Shown here: positions 7,713 through 13,207 of the stretch, piece by piece
Numbering within the stretch: position 1 is the first letter of the stretch
Layout of the letters: each line of letters begins with the position of its first letter
Notes under the pieces: generated by a model
What the model was told of the DNA's origin: nothing
The model's input: the letters and a program-made list of their open reading frames with translations, nothing else
Databases searched by the model: none
Translations under genes and position numbers: made by a program
Source: a virus
Virus record (IMG/VR): IMGVR_UViG_3300020477_000062
Span: 1-39,425 of that record
Length of the DNA stretch: 39,425 nucleotides
Strand: one strand, 5' to 3'

Positions 7713-8192
7713 CTAATCGTATCCTGATGGAAAATGTGAAATTTCATTTGATCTAGTTTCACCTTCTGCAAATTTAGTGTATTCCATATCGTGATAATAT
7801 TTCTTTATTATATTATCAGGTTTTAATACAAATACACACCTACTACTATATTGATCGTAGCAACTTACCCATATGTCATTACTATCACCTGTCCATATCA
7901 CGTATGTATATTGGTGATCAATAACTTCTGGGTGATTATATAGATAGCAACTGTCATACCACATATCGTGTGCTAATTTAGCAGCTAACTTGCTACTGTC
8001 ACCACATATTTTTTCATTAGCTTTTATCCAATTTGCTATTTGTACTCCTTGCCATTCAGGATACCCATCATGGTGTAAGTACATATTTATGTGGCTGTTG
8101 TCACCTAATTTCCAAGGATTTTGAGCAAATCCAGCCTCGTGGTTGCTCGCGTAGTCTCTTTCAACTACCATTGTCATATTTCTAGTACTCAT
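7713..8192 (-). CDS. Conserved-type phage protein of unknown function
   Basis: A 159-aa protein without a recognised domain. It has a striking MYLHHDGYPEWQGVQIANWI segment (about 37-56), a KLAAKLAHDMWYD helix and a YTYVIWTGDSNDIWVSCYD beta region. The HHDGYPEWQG motif recalls a family of small phage proteins of unknown role, but I cannot name it. Its start overlaps the preceding gene's stop by 11 nt. It is soluble with no signal peptide. Confidence 0.7.
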   Translation of the reverse strand: MSTRNMTMVVERDYASNHEAGFAQNPWKLGDNSHINMYLHHDGYPEWQGVQIANWIKANEKICGDSSKLAAKLAHDMWYDSCYLYNHPEVIDHQYTYVIWTGDSNDIWVSCYDQYSSRCVFVLKPDNIIKKYYHDMEYTKFAEGETRSNEISHFPSGYD

Positions 8193-8490
8193 TTAATAAT
8201 TGTTTAAATTGTTCTTTATTTATTTCTTTATTATTGTAAACATAGGTTATACTCCTATTGTCATGCTCGGTAATACATAATTCTCGTGGTTTTTTAAGAC
8301 TACCAAGATCTATACACATTTGTTTTCTACAAAATGTATATACTTTCCATACACTGGTTAATGTTCTACGCGGGTCATCAGTTGTACCAACTAAATGCTC
8401 GTCATCACATTTCATCCAGTATCTGTATTTTTTCTTTTTATATTGAGATCTCTTAATTAAGTTACCTCTTCTATCACTTCTTATTGGCAT
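8182..8490 (-). CDS. Hypothetical basic protein
   Basis: A 102-aa protein with a very basic N-terminus (MPIRSDRRGNLIKRSQYKKKKYRYW) and a C-terminal acidic/asparagine-rich end. No motif is recognised. The basic start suggests nucleic-acid binding but this is only charge. It overlaps the following microgene by 17 nt and the 159-aa gene by 11 nt, so it belongs to the same transcription unit. Confidence 0.65.
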   Translation of the reverse strand: MPIRSDRRGNLIKRSQYKKKKYRYWMKCDDEHLVGTTDDPRRTLTSVWKVYTFCRKQMCIDLGSLKKPRELCITEHDNRSITYVYNNKEINKEQFKQLLNEY

Positions 8491-8572
8491 TTCTCTCGTA
8501 TATATACGTTAGTAGCGCCATTGCTGCTGCAAACATTGCAGTAAAAAATATAGCTTCTTGTAATACTGTCAT
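8474..8572 (-). CDS. 32-aa single-membrane-segment peptide
   Basis: The product MTVLQEAIFFTAMFAAAMAL... has one hydrophobic helix (about residues 7-25) followed by a charged tail ERNANKK. It is linked on both sides: its ATG overlaps the stop of the 44-aa gene as ATGA, and its end overlaps the 102-aa gene. Such microproteins in phage early regions often interfere with host membranes or enzymes; the function here is unknown. Confidence 0.55.
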   Translation of the reverse strand: MTVLQEAIFFTAMFAAAMALLTYIYERNANKK

Positions 8573-8703
8573 ATTGATTCTTTTATATATACATCAGTTA
8601 ACTTATCACATAAGTGATCATAATCTGATGTGTTAATTAAATACTCTTGTTTTCCGTTTACAGTAACTTGTACTCTAAACATTACATCGTGCTTGAATTT
8701 CAT
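8569..8703 (-). CDS. 44-aa microprotein
   Basis: A short soluble protein (MKFKHDVMFRVQVTVNGKQE...) with an N-terminal beta-hairpin-like stretch and an acidic helix. Start and stop both sit in ATGA overlaps with the neighbouring microgenes, the best evidence that it is translated. No family recognised. Confidence 0.55.
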   Translation of the reverse strand: MKFKHDVMFRVQVTVNGKQEYLINTSDYDHLCDKLTDVYIKESI

Positions 8704-8861
8704 TTTAAGTCTGTTGTTATTAATTTATTAATAATCTCTCTTAAATACCCATGATAAACACCCCATTGGTCTCTATGTTCTTCATAAAAAGACTGTTCAC
8801 ACCTTCTTTTTATGTCATCTCTAGCTACTTCTAGTAGTTTTTGTAAATGATCTGTTCTCAT
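8700..8861 (-). CDS. 53-aa microprotein
   Basis: The product MRTDHLQKLLEVARDDIKRR... is a helical, charged peptide with a WGVYHGYLREI segment. It overlaps the preceding 103-aa gene and the following 44-aa gene through ATGA junctions. No known family, and it is too short for fold assignment by eye. Confidence 0.55.
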   Translation of the reverse strand: MRTDHLQKLLEVARDDIKRRCEQSFYEEHRDQWGVYHGYLREIINKLITTDLK

Positions 8862-9169
8862 CTTGATCTTTCTTTAAATAATGCTAAACCAAGGTGACAA
8901 TAGTTTATTATATCTGCAAATCTTGATTCAATACTCTCTGCTTTTTTTAAATTTGCATTGTTTAAATGCGCATAAATACTTGATATTTGCTTATCAAAAA
9001 ATGCACCCCATACTTTTAATTCTGTAGTATTTAATCTACTAGCAGTATTTTTAAAGTTTGCGAGTATATCTTTATCTTCCTGAGTGTATTCAGGACCTTT
9101 AGATTTCATAGTATCTTTTGCCATATAATCTAAAGCTTTACTTAATTTTGTAAACTCTCTTTGTGTCAT
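8858..9169 (-). CDS. Hypothetical helical protein
   Basis: A 103-aa, mostly helical protein (MTQREFTKLSKALDYMAKDTMKSKGPEYTQEDK..., then AFFDKQISSIYAHLNNANLKKAESIESRFADIINYCHLGLALF). It looks like a four-helix nucleotide-metabolism or regulatory scaffold in shape but no catalytic residues stand out. It sits 4 nt after the LPKWFDG-type gene and is coupled to the 53-aa microgene. Confidence 0.65.
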   Translation of the reverse strand: MTQREFTKLSKALDYMAKDTMKSKGPEYTQEDKDILANFKNTASRLNTTELKVWGAFFDKQISSIYAHLNNANLKKAESIESRFADIINYCHLGLALFKERSR

Positions 9170-9173
9170 ATCT

Positions 9174-9458
9174 TTAATCTAATAGTGTCATATATGCGTC
9201 TGAATTGTTCTTTCTGAACCAATCCCTACCTTTATCAAAATCATCAACCAATCCTTTTTCCCACTTACTTGCTTCTTTTGTTCCATCAAGAATTTGTTGT
9301 TGCGCTATCATAAGCGTATATTCAGCTCCTTTTAAGAAGTCATACATACTTAATTCATCTCTATTTAAATAGAAATCTTCTCCACTGAAAGGGTTAGTTA
9401 CAATATCTCCTTCAGTATATCTTTGCCCATCAAACCATTTTGGTAATTTACTCTTCAT
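9174..9458 (-). CDS. Conserved-type marine phage protein (LPKWFDG family look)
   Basis: A 94-aa protein starting MKSKLPKWFDGQRYTEGD, then VTNPFSGEDFYLNRDELSMYDFLKGAEY. This pattern is one I associate with small proteins of marine phages whose role is unknown. The ATG at 9458 is chosen over one at 9536 because the conserved block begins there and the longer form would run 89 nt into the upstream acidic gene rather than 11 nt. Possible roles cannot be read from the sequence. Confidence 0.7.
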   Translation of the reverse strand: MKSKLPKWFDGQRYTEGDIVTNPFSGEDFYLNRDELSMYDFLKGAEYTLMIAQQQILDGTKEASKWEKGLVDDFDKGRDWFRKNNSDAYMTLLD

Positions 9459-9786
9459 CTTCCCATTCTTCTGATTCTTCATCGTATAAATCCACAAATT
9501 CATCCTCCATGTAAACATCGTTCCATAGATCTTCATCTACATAAACCGTTTCACCTTCTTGTACTTTTTCTATTACAATCTGAGCTAAATCATGCTCATA
9601 ATAGTGTAAGTCATCCATCACATTAATATAATTATCTGCTTTATATTTAGCTATAAACACCTCATATCCGTCAGCGGTGTTTTCTCTATAAATATGAAAG
9701 CTACAGTTGTCTTCATCAGTATAGCTGGTATATATTTCAGCATCATAATGATCAAGATACCTTCTTAATTTTTCATTTTTCTCCAT
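9448..9786 (-). CDS. Acidic hypothetical protein
   Basis: A 112-aa protein with a very acidic C-terminal half (DEDLWNDVYMEDEFVDLYDEESEEWEDEE). Extreme acidity of this sort is seen in DNA-mimic and host-inhibitory phage proteins, but no specific family is recognised. Its start overlaps the stop of the 73-aa gene by one base and its end overlaps the LPKWFDG gene by 11 nt. Confidence 0.65.
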   Translation of the reverse strand: MEKNEKLRRYLDHYDAEIYTSYTDEDNCSFHIYRENTADGYEVFIAKYKADNYINVMDDLHYYEHDLAQIVIEKVQEGETVYVDEDLWNDVYMEDEFVDLYDEESEEWEDEE

Positions 9787-10007
9787 TATAATTTGTTTAA
9801 ATTGTCAAACATTGATTCTCCCCAAAGTACATCTGTTGACATCACATCACCAAATGCTCTGAGTTGCTTGATCTCACCTATTGTAAGATCATTATAATAC
9901 CTCTTAGTTTTAAGGGTATTCATTATACTTTCTATGCTAAGTGCATATCGATTACTATTTCTATGTAATCTTCTTTTAATTTCTGGTTTTAATTTATTGT
10001 ATAACAT
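9786..10007 (-). CDS. Hypothetical basic protein next to tRNA-like RNA
   Basis: A 73-aa protein with a basic N-terminus (MLYNKLKPEIKRRLHRNSNRYALSIESIM) and a GEIKQLRAFGDVM segment. It begins 2 nt downstream of the tRNA-like RNA, so the two are probably cotranscribed and processing of the RNA would set the 5' end of its message. Function unknown. Confidence 0.6.
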   Translation of the reverse strand: MLYNKLKPEIKRRLHRNSNRYALSIESIMNTLKTKRYYNDLTIGEIKQLRAFGDVMSTDVLWGESMFDNLNKL

Positions 10008-10009
10008 AG

Positions 10010-10114
10010 AGATCAGTGGAGGAATCGAACCTCCATTGTTTTCAACTCAAGATCTACTGAGTTTCCTGTATCGTTCACCTTTGCCGAAGCCGGGGTTGAA
10101 CCCATACCTGATCT
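10010..10114 (-). ncRNA. Non-canonical tRNA-like structured RNA
   Basis: A GC-rich 105-nt stretch in AT-rich surroundings. Its 3' end has a textbook T-arm (GGAGG-TTCGATT-CCTCC, 10018-10034). The outer 7 bp AGATCAG (10108-10114) pairs with CTGATCT (10010-10016) like an acceptor stem. An internal hairpin AACTCA/TGAGTT with an 8-nt loop (10044-10063) stands where an anticodon arm would be, and about 45 nt replace a normal D-arm. After the 5' stem comes TATGGGTTCAACCCC, which faintly recalls the TGGATTCGAC segment of tmRNA. It is too long and irregular for a normal tRNA and far too short for tmRNA. It may be a reduced or decayed tRNA, or a tRNA mimic. Confidence 0.6.
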
Positions 10115-10156
10115 ATCTGGTCTTACCGTGCCATATTGAGCCGCCGTCGCCGTCAC

Positions 10157-10288
10157 TCAAATTTCTACATAATTATCACCTTTTATAGTATACCATTTTG
10201 TATGCTCATTGGTGTAATTAATTTTAGTTAATAATGTTTTATTATTAAGTAAAATATTATTGTTTGGTAAAAATTTTATTGTTTTCAT
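10157..10288 (-). CDS. 43-aa microprotein
   Basis: Starts MKTIKFLPNNNILLNNKTLL and ends DNYVEI. It is rich in Asn, Lys and Ile with no recognised motif. Its stop falls just before the GC-rich stretch leading to the tRNA-like RNA, and the leader before the ATG is A/T-only. Coding status rests on position and on filling an otherwise empty gap. Confidence 0.45.
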   Translation of the reverse strand: MKTIKFLPNNNILLNNKTLLTKINYTNEHTKWYTIKGDNYVEI

Positions 10289-10325
10289 ATTATTATTATC
10301 CGTAGTAAATCGTATTTATTTTGTA

Positions 10326-10529
10326 TTAACTGTGGTTATATGCTTTACTATTATACTTTTCGAACACTATTTTAAGTGATCTTTGTACCATATAGTTAAA
10401 TAAATCCTCTTTTTCAGATAGAGTAACTGATGGTGCTTGCCATTCTAAATATCTTTCAACATCTCTTTCTAATTCTTCTGCAATTCCTTGACAGATTTTT
10501 TCTACATTCTTTTTATTTAATTCCTTCAT
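10326..10529 (-). CDS. 67-aa hypothetical protein
   Basis: A charged helical protein (MKELNKKNVEKICQGIAEELERDVERYLEW...). No domain recognised. It overlaps the end of the 145-aa gene by 17 nt, which supports translation as part of the same unit. Confidence 0.6.
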   Translation of the reverse strand: MKELNKKNVEKICQGIAEELERDVERYLEWQAPSVTLSEKEDLFNYMVQRSLKIVFEKYNSKAYNHS

Positions 10530-10950
10530 AGTAATTTTTTAGGTAATAGTTTAACATATAATTCATTCTCGCGAGTTGACTACCAATTAATTCTCTCGCT
10601 TGACCAATCCACTTACTTGTGTATAATTCTCCACCTCTCATATACATCCACCTCTTGTTTTGTTTATACACTGGATTTAGTTGATATGGTGACCATGCAC
10701 CATTTTGTTTTCTTACATAGCCACTTTTAAATATAGCTATTCTTAGTTTATCATTTGTTGGTTTTTCACCTCTATTCCACTTAATTACTTGTTTAGTCCA
10801 ACAAGTTACTGGAAATTCAAATTCTCTTGTGCCATTTTTGGCTTGTCTTTGTGTAGTTACTTCCTTAATATTATAATCAAGTAGTAATCTTCTTGCAAAA
10901 GCATTTTCTAATGCTTCTCTTTCTTGTCTATATTTATTCATTTTTTCCAT
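10513..10950 (-). CDS. 145-aa hypothetical protein
   Basis: A basic protein (MEKMNKYRQEREALENAFARRLL... then TCWTKQVIKWNRGEKPTNDK and LNYYLKNYYEGIK). There are many aromatic and Arg/Lys residues but no catalytic motif that I recognise. The first ATG (10950) overlaps the previous stop by 13 nt; a second ATG 9 nt later is also possible. Confidence 0.65.
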   Translation of the reverse strand: MEKMNKYRQEREALENAFARRLLLDYNIKEVTTQRQAKNGTREFEFPVTCWTKQVIKWNRGEKPTNDKLRIAIFKSGYVRKQNGAWSPYQLNPVYKQNKRWMYMRGGELYTSKWIGQARELIGSQLARMNYMLNYYLKNYYEGIK

Positions 10951-11129
10951 TTATATACTTTCTCATTCCACATACCATTTCTACCACTATATTTATTTTT
11001 TAAGTAGTTTGGTATTACTTTTCCATTATGATCTCTGGTTTCTATTGTGTCACCAAATAATTCATAAAGATCTTTTTCTGTTGTGTTCTCACCAAGTTTA
11101 ATACTTTGGTAAGCTTTGTAATTTGCCAT
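10938..11129 (-). CDS. 63-aa hypothetical protein
   Basis: A short soluble protein, MANYKAYQSIKLGENTTEKDLYELFGDT..., with a NYLKNKYSGRNGMWNEKVYKWKK tail rich in Lys, Asn and Trp. It has no known family. It overlaps the 145-aa gene downstream and the 43-aa gene upstream (32 nt). Confidence 0.6.
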   Translation of the reverse strand: MANYKAYQSIKLGENTTEKDLYELFGDTIETRDHNGKVIPNYLKNKYSGRNGMWNEKVYKWKK

Positions 11130-11229
11130 TGTATTTTATTTTATTATATTCTACATACTTTTTATAATCTTTTGTAGACACCCAAGAATCTATCTCATGT
11201 ATCCACACTTGCCCATCAATAACTGTCAT
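11098..11229 (-). CDS. 43-aa microprotein
   Basis: Starts MTVIDGQVWIHEIDSWVSTK. It is coupled to the 48-aa membrane peptide by an ATGA overlap and overlaps the next gene by 32 nt. No family recognised. Confidence 0.5.
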   Translation of the reverse strand: MTVIDGQVWIHEIDSWVSTKDYKKYVEYNKIKYNGKLQSLPKY

Positions 11230-11372
11230 AAGTATACACCAAAATCAGTTATTCCTCTTGTTGTGGCAAAGTAAATTCCACCTAATATGCCATAACCTAC
11301 TAATGCAGTCATTCCATACATTACTATTTTAAAAGCAATTTTTATTACTTTATGTGTAAATTTTCTATTCAT
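11226..11372 (-). CDS. 48-aa membrane microprotein
   Basis: A basic N-terminus (MNRKFTHKVIKIAFKIVMYG) leads into a glycine-containing membrane segment (about 12-38, including ALVGYGILGGIYFA). One of three single-segment membrane peptides in the microgene clusters. Function unknown; possibilities are membrane modification or superinfection exclusion. Confidence 0.5.
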   Translation of the reverse strand: MNRKFTHKVIKIAFKIVMYGMTALVGYGILGGIYFATTRGITDFGVYL

Positions 11373-11382
11373 TTTATTTAAT

Positions 11383-11481
11383 TTAAAATCCCCACTTGGT
11401 CACTAAAGTAAACCAAGTTAGTATTGTTAGTATAATTAAGAATACTATATCCTCAATTAATTTCTTTAAGTCTATATTCAT
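11383..11481 (-). CDS. 32-aa membrane microprotein
   Basis: The product begins MNIDLKKLIEDIVFLIILTI and has one hydrophobic helix (about 10-27) with charged ends. It follows the 35-aa gene after 3 nt. Coding status is inferred from tight packing and membrane-peptide composition. Confidence 0.45.
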   Translation of the reverse strand: MNIDLKKLIEDIVFLIILTILTWFTLVTKWGF

Positions 11482-11484
11482 ATT

Positions 11485-11592
11485 TTATATCCACACTGTA
11501 TTATCTTCTTTTTCTTTTAAGAATTTTAACAATTCTTTCAGTGACAAATCACCTTCAAGATACATAATCCAGTAATCTAATTTATTATTCAT
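11485..11592 (-). CDS. 35-aa microprotein
   Basis: A helical acidic/basic peptide (MNNKLDYWIMYLEGDLSLKE..., ending NTVWI). It sits 1 nt after the stop of the 50-aa gene, as expected in a compact operon. No known function. Confidence 0.45.
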   Translation of the reverse strand: MNNKLDYWIMYLEGDLSLKELLKFLKEKEDNTVWI

Positions 11593-11593
11593 T

Positions 11594-11746
11594 TTATTGT
11601 ATTTTATCCATTAAGATATTTAACTCATCAAAGAGTTCTCCATATGGTGAATCATATACAACATCTAGTGTATAAGTTAAACCATCAATAGTGATTTCAC
11701 TCAAATCATTATCACTATCTATTTCAAATGCTATAGTTTTAATCAT
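11594..11746 (-). CDS. 50-aa microprotein
   Basis: An acidic protein (MIKTIAFEIDSDNDLSEITI..., ending ELNILMDKIQ). Its leader AACAATTAAATAA-ATAACT-ATG is almost the same as the leader of the ORF at 12619-12774, which suggests a shared translation-start signal or a duplicated leader. Function unknown. Confidence 0.5.
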   Translation of the reverse strand: MIKTIAFEIDSDNDLSEITIDGLTYTLDVVYDSPYGELFDELNILMDKIQ

Positions 11747-11763
11747 AGTTATTTATTTAATTG

Positions 11764-11805
11764 TTAGTGACTAGGAGAAGAATTGCACTTCTCTTCCATT
11801 ACTAA
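11764..11805 (-). other. T-arm-like stem-loop in intergenic gap
   Basis: Within the 134-nt gap before the 75-aa gene, GAGAAG and CTTCTC pair around the 7-nt loop TGCAATT, and an outer TTAGT/ACTAA stem closes a 42-nt hairpin. The loop resembles a tRNA T-loop with G in place of the second T. No T-run follows, so it is not an obvious terminator. It may be a tRNA remnant or a message-stabilising hairpin. Confidence 0.4.
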
Positions 11806-11880
11806 TCTAGTCTAGTAGAATTTCAATTTTTATACTTGTAAAGAACTACTATTAACACAAGTTTGAAATAAAGGTTAGTA

Positions 11881-12108
11881 TTAAACTAACTCTTTATCTC
11901 TTAACACTACTGGAATATTATTAGTTGCAGTGTAACTTTTATATTTTAACCAACATGGTAAACTTTCTAAAGTGTCTTTCATTATAGAGAAAACTTTATC
12001 ATGATTGTACTTTATAGTTTTACCTTTTTTAGTTGTAAAAGTGATTTCTGTGTTTGTATTAAGAAGACTTTTTCTTACTACAAATCTTTTTGAAGTGATT
12101 GTATTCAT
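11881..12108 (-). CDS. 75-aa hypothetical protein
   Basis: A basic, beta-rich-looking protein (RFVVRKSLLNTNTEITFTTKKGKTIKYN, then MKDTLESLPCWLKYKSYT). No recognised motif. It is the first gene after a 219-nt A/T-rich non-coding stretch (12109-12327) that shows no clear promoter boxes, and its leader (AATAAATTAAATAAATTACA) is of the A/T type. Confidence 0.55.
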   Translation of the reverse strand: MNTITSKRFVVRKSLLNTNTEITFTTKKGKTIKYNHDKVFSIMKDTLESLPCWLKYKSYTATNNIPVVLRDKELV

Positions 12109-12327
12109 TGTAATTTATTTAATTTATTTAGTTATTAATATTATCTTTGTTGCTTTGTATTTAGTTTGTAAAAGTAGATTGTTTATTTATTACTATTTTT
12201 TTATTTATAATTATAGTGCAAACTCTCTCACTTTACAATTTCATATTTTAATTATTATTTTAATTTCTTTTATATATATTATCTATATACTTCTGTAAAT
12301 ACTTTGTAAATTATTTATTAATTAGTA

Positions 12328-12573
12328 TTATTTATTAATTAATATATAATCTAAATTCCAATCATCAGTTTTAATTGTGTATTTAATATTATTTTGATTT
12401 AGTGAATTTATAGTTTGATTAAAATCAGTTGTTGTATATTCAAATAAGATGAATTTATATTTTGAATAGTCATTTATATTTAGATTATTATCTAAGAAGA
12501 ATTGAGAGCAATCAGATTTGTAATGTATTTCTGAGTTGTTTTTTAAGATTGAATTTAATTTATTGTAAGTCAT
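12328..12573 (-). CDS. 81-aa hypothetical protein
   Basis: An Asn/Tyr/Ile-rich protein (MTYNKLNSILKNNSEIHYKS..., ending DDWNLDYILINK). Composition follows the extreme A/T of this end of the genome. A YKFILFEYTTTDFNQTINSL segment followed by IKYTIKTDDWNLDYILI could be two strand-helix units of a small alpha/beta protein. Function unknown. Confidence 0.5.
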   Translation of the reverse strand: MTYNKLNSILKNNSEIHYKSDCSQFFLDNNLNINDYSKYKFILFEYTTTDFNQTINSLNQNNIKYTIKTDDWNLDYILINK

Positions 12574-12618
12574 ATTGATTTATTTAAAAGGTTAAAAGAT
12601 ATAATATTTTATTAGAGA

Positions 12619-12774
12619 TTATTTAGATAATTTAAATAATCTATGTGATAAGTTTGAATAATTGGTATTATTATAGGTTATATAGTGATTATATAAGGAT
12701 GTATTAGATATTTTATAATAAGATAGGTGGTTAAGTTTGATATGGTTTGGAGAAATTATTTTGATTGAAAACAT
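12619..12774 (-). CDS. Possible 51-aa early microprotein
   Basis: Starts MFSIKIISPNHIKLNHLSYY and is rich in Asn, Tyr and Ser. It could be a chance ORF in A/T-rich DNA. Support comes from its leader (AACAATTAAATAA-TCAACT-ATG), nearly identical to that of the 50-aa gene at 11746. If real it is the first gene of the leftward arm next to the divergent hub. Confidence 0.4.
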   Translation of the reverse strand: MFSIKIISPNHIKLNHLSYYKISNTSLYNHYITYNNTNYSNLSHRLFKLSK

Positions 12775-12903
12775 AGTTGATTATTTAATTGTTATTAGTT
12801 ATTTATATGTATTATCTAGTGAGGTCTGTAGTTTATTTGTAATAGTCAGATCAAAAGGTAAAAAACATGGGATGAAATCATGACAAAAAAGGTAAAAAAA
12901 TGA

Positions 12904-12929
12904 GGGGAAAAAGGGAAAAAGGGAGGGGG
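12904..12929 (+). other. G-quadruplex motif
   Basis: Four G-runs (4, 3, 3 and 5 G) are separated by AAAAA, AAAAA and a single A, which meets the classical quadruplex pattern, followed by CCCGG. It ends a nearly homopurine stretch of about 70 nt in a genome where G-runs are rare. It could affect replication start, strand opening or transcription. Confidence 0.7.
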
Positions 12930-13021
12930 CCCGGTTGAGGAATTTCGGTTTTAGTTTGATGGGAGAAAAAAATTTAGTAGGGGTAACACTCTACTCCAAT
13001 ATATATAATGTAATTTTTATA

Positions 13022-13066
13022 GTGACAATAGGGTTATATAGTATACTAGTAATAGGCTAGTGTCAC
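13022..13066 (+). promoter_or_regulatory. Repeated element copy A (promoter/operator candidate)
   Basis: A 45-bp element from GTGACA to TGTCAC (6-base terminal inverted repeats), 85-90% like copy B at 6234-6279 by eye. It points toward the rightward virion arm and lies 142 nt upstream of the first late ATG. The 3' part matches copy C 83 nt downstream (17 of 19 bases). Confidence 0.6.
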
Positions 13067-13079
13067 CCTCTCCCCTTAT

Positions 13080-13102
13080 GATATTATACTAGGTATAATA
13101 TC
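13080..13102. repeat. Inverted repeat GATATTATAC-TAG-GTATAATATC
   Basis: Ten-base perfect arms around a 3-base spacer, between element copies A and C. It contains TATAAT-like sequence on both strands. The spacer is at the lower limit for an RNA hairpin, so an operator or a bidirectional promoter core is more likely than a terminator. Confidence 0.6.
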
Positions 13103-13112
13103 TAGTAACCTA

Positions 13113-13124
13113 CCTATATATAGG
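13113..13124. repeat. Palindrome CCTATATATAGG
   Basis: A perfect 12-bp palindrome just upstream of element copy C. It may be part of a diverged 5' half of that copy, since TATATAGG-ATTA aligns with TTATATAG-TATA of copy A. Confidence 0.4.
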
Positions 13125-13130
13125 ATTAAG

Positions 13131-13149
13131 AGTAATAAGCTAATGTCAC
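13131..13149 (+). promoter_or_regulatory. Repeated element copy C (3' part)
   Basis: AGTAATAAGCTAATGTCAC repeats the end of copy A with two changes and resembles copy B, including the ATGTCACAC that starts the HTH coding sequence there; here it is followed at once by a stop. It lies 58 nt upstream of the first late ATG. Confidence 0.5.
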
Positions 13150-13207
13150 ACTAGTAAATAATATATATAACATGTGATAATTATAAAGAACAATCTAAAT
13201 TTAAAAC

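Larger units (their letters stand above)
12775..13207. promoter_or_regulatory. Divergent non-coding hub between leftward and rightward arms
   Basis: The 433-base gap holds no convincing gene. In order it contains an almost homopurine tract with a four-run G-motif (about 12857-12929), an A/T-rich part, element copy A, a 10-bp inverted repeat, a 12-bp palindrome and element copy C. All early genes point left from here and all late genes point right, so it must hold promoters for both arms. A replication origin here is possible but unproven. Confidence 0.7.

Noticed and set aside
10010-10114. Ordinary tRNA
   Set aside because: The T-arm and a 7-bp outer stem fit, but the distance is 105 nt, no 7-nt anticodon loop with U33 is found and no D-arm with GG is present. 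Reported as tRNA-like instead.
10081-10140. Second tRNA using GGGTTCAACCCC as T-arm
   Set aside because: The flanking 5-base stems do not pair (only two of five pairs form), and no acceptor partner exists upstream.
10010-10160. Complete tmRNA
   Set aside because: Only about 105-150 nt, no tag reading frame ending in Ala-Leu-Ala-Ala type residues, and no pseudoknot chain visible.
12005-12298. 97-aa plus-strand ORF
   Set aside because: Antisense to the 75-aa gene and extended through A/T-rich non-coding DNA; a hydrophobic low-complexity product and against the direction of the arm.
12109-12327. Classical -35/-10 or Bacteroidota TTTG/TAnnTTTG promoters in A/T-rich gaps
   Set aside because: Several TTTACA and TATAAT-like words occur, but none had proper spacing; in DNA this A/T-rich such words arise by chance.
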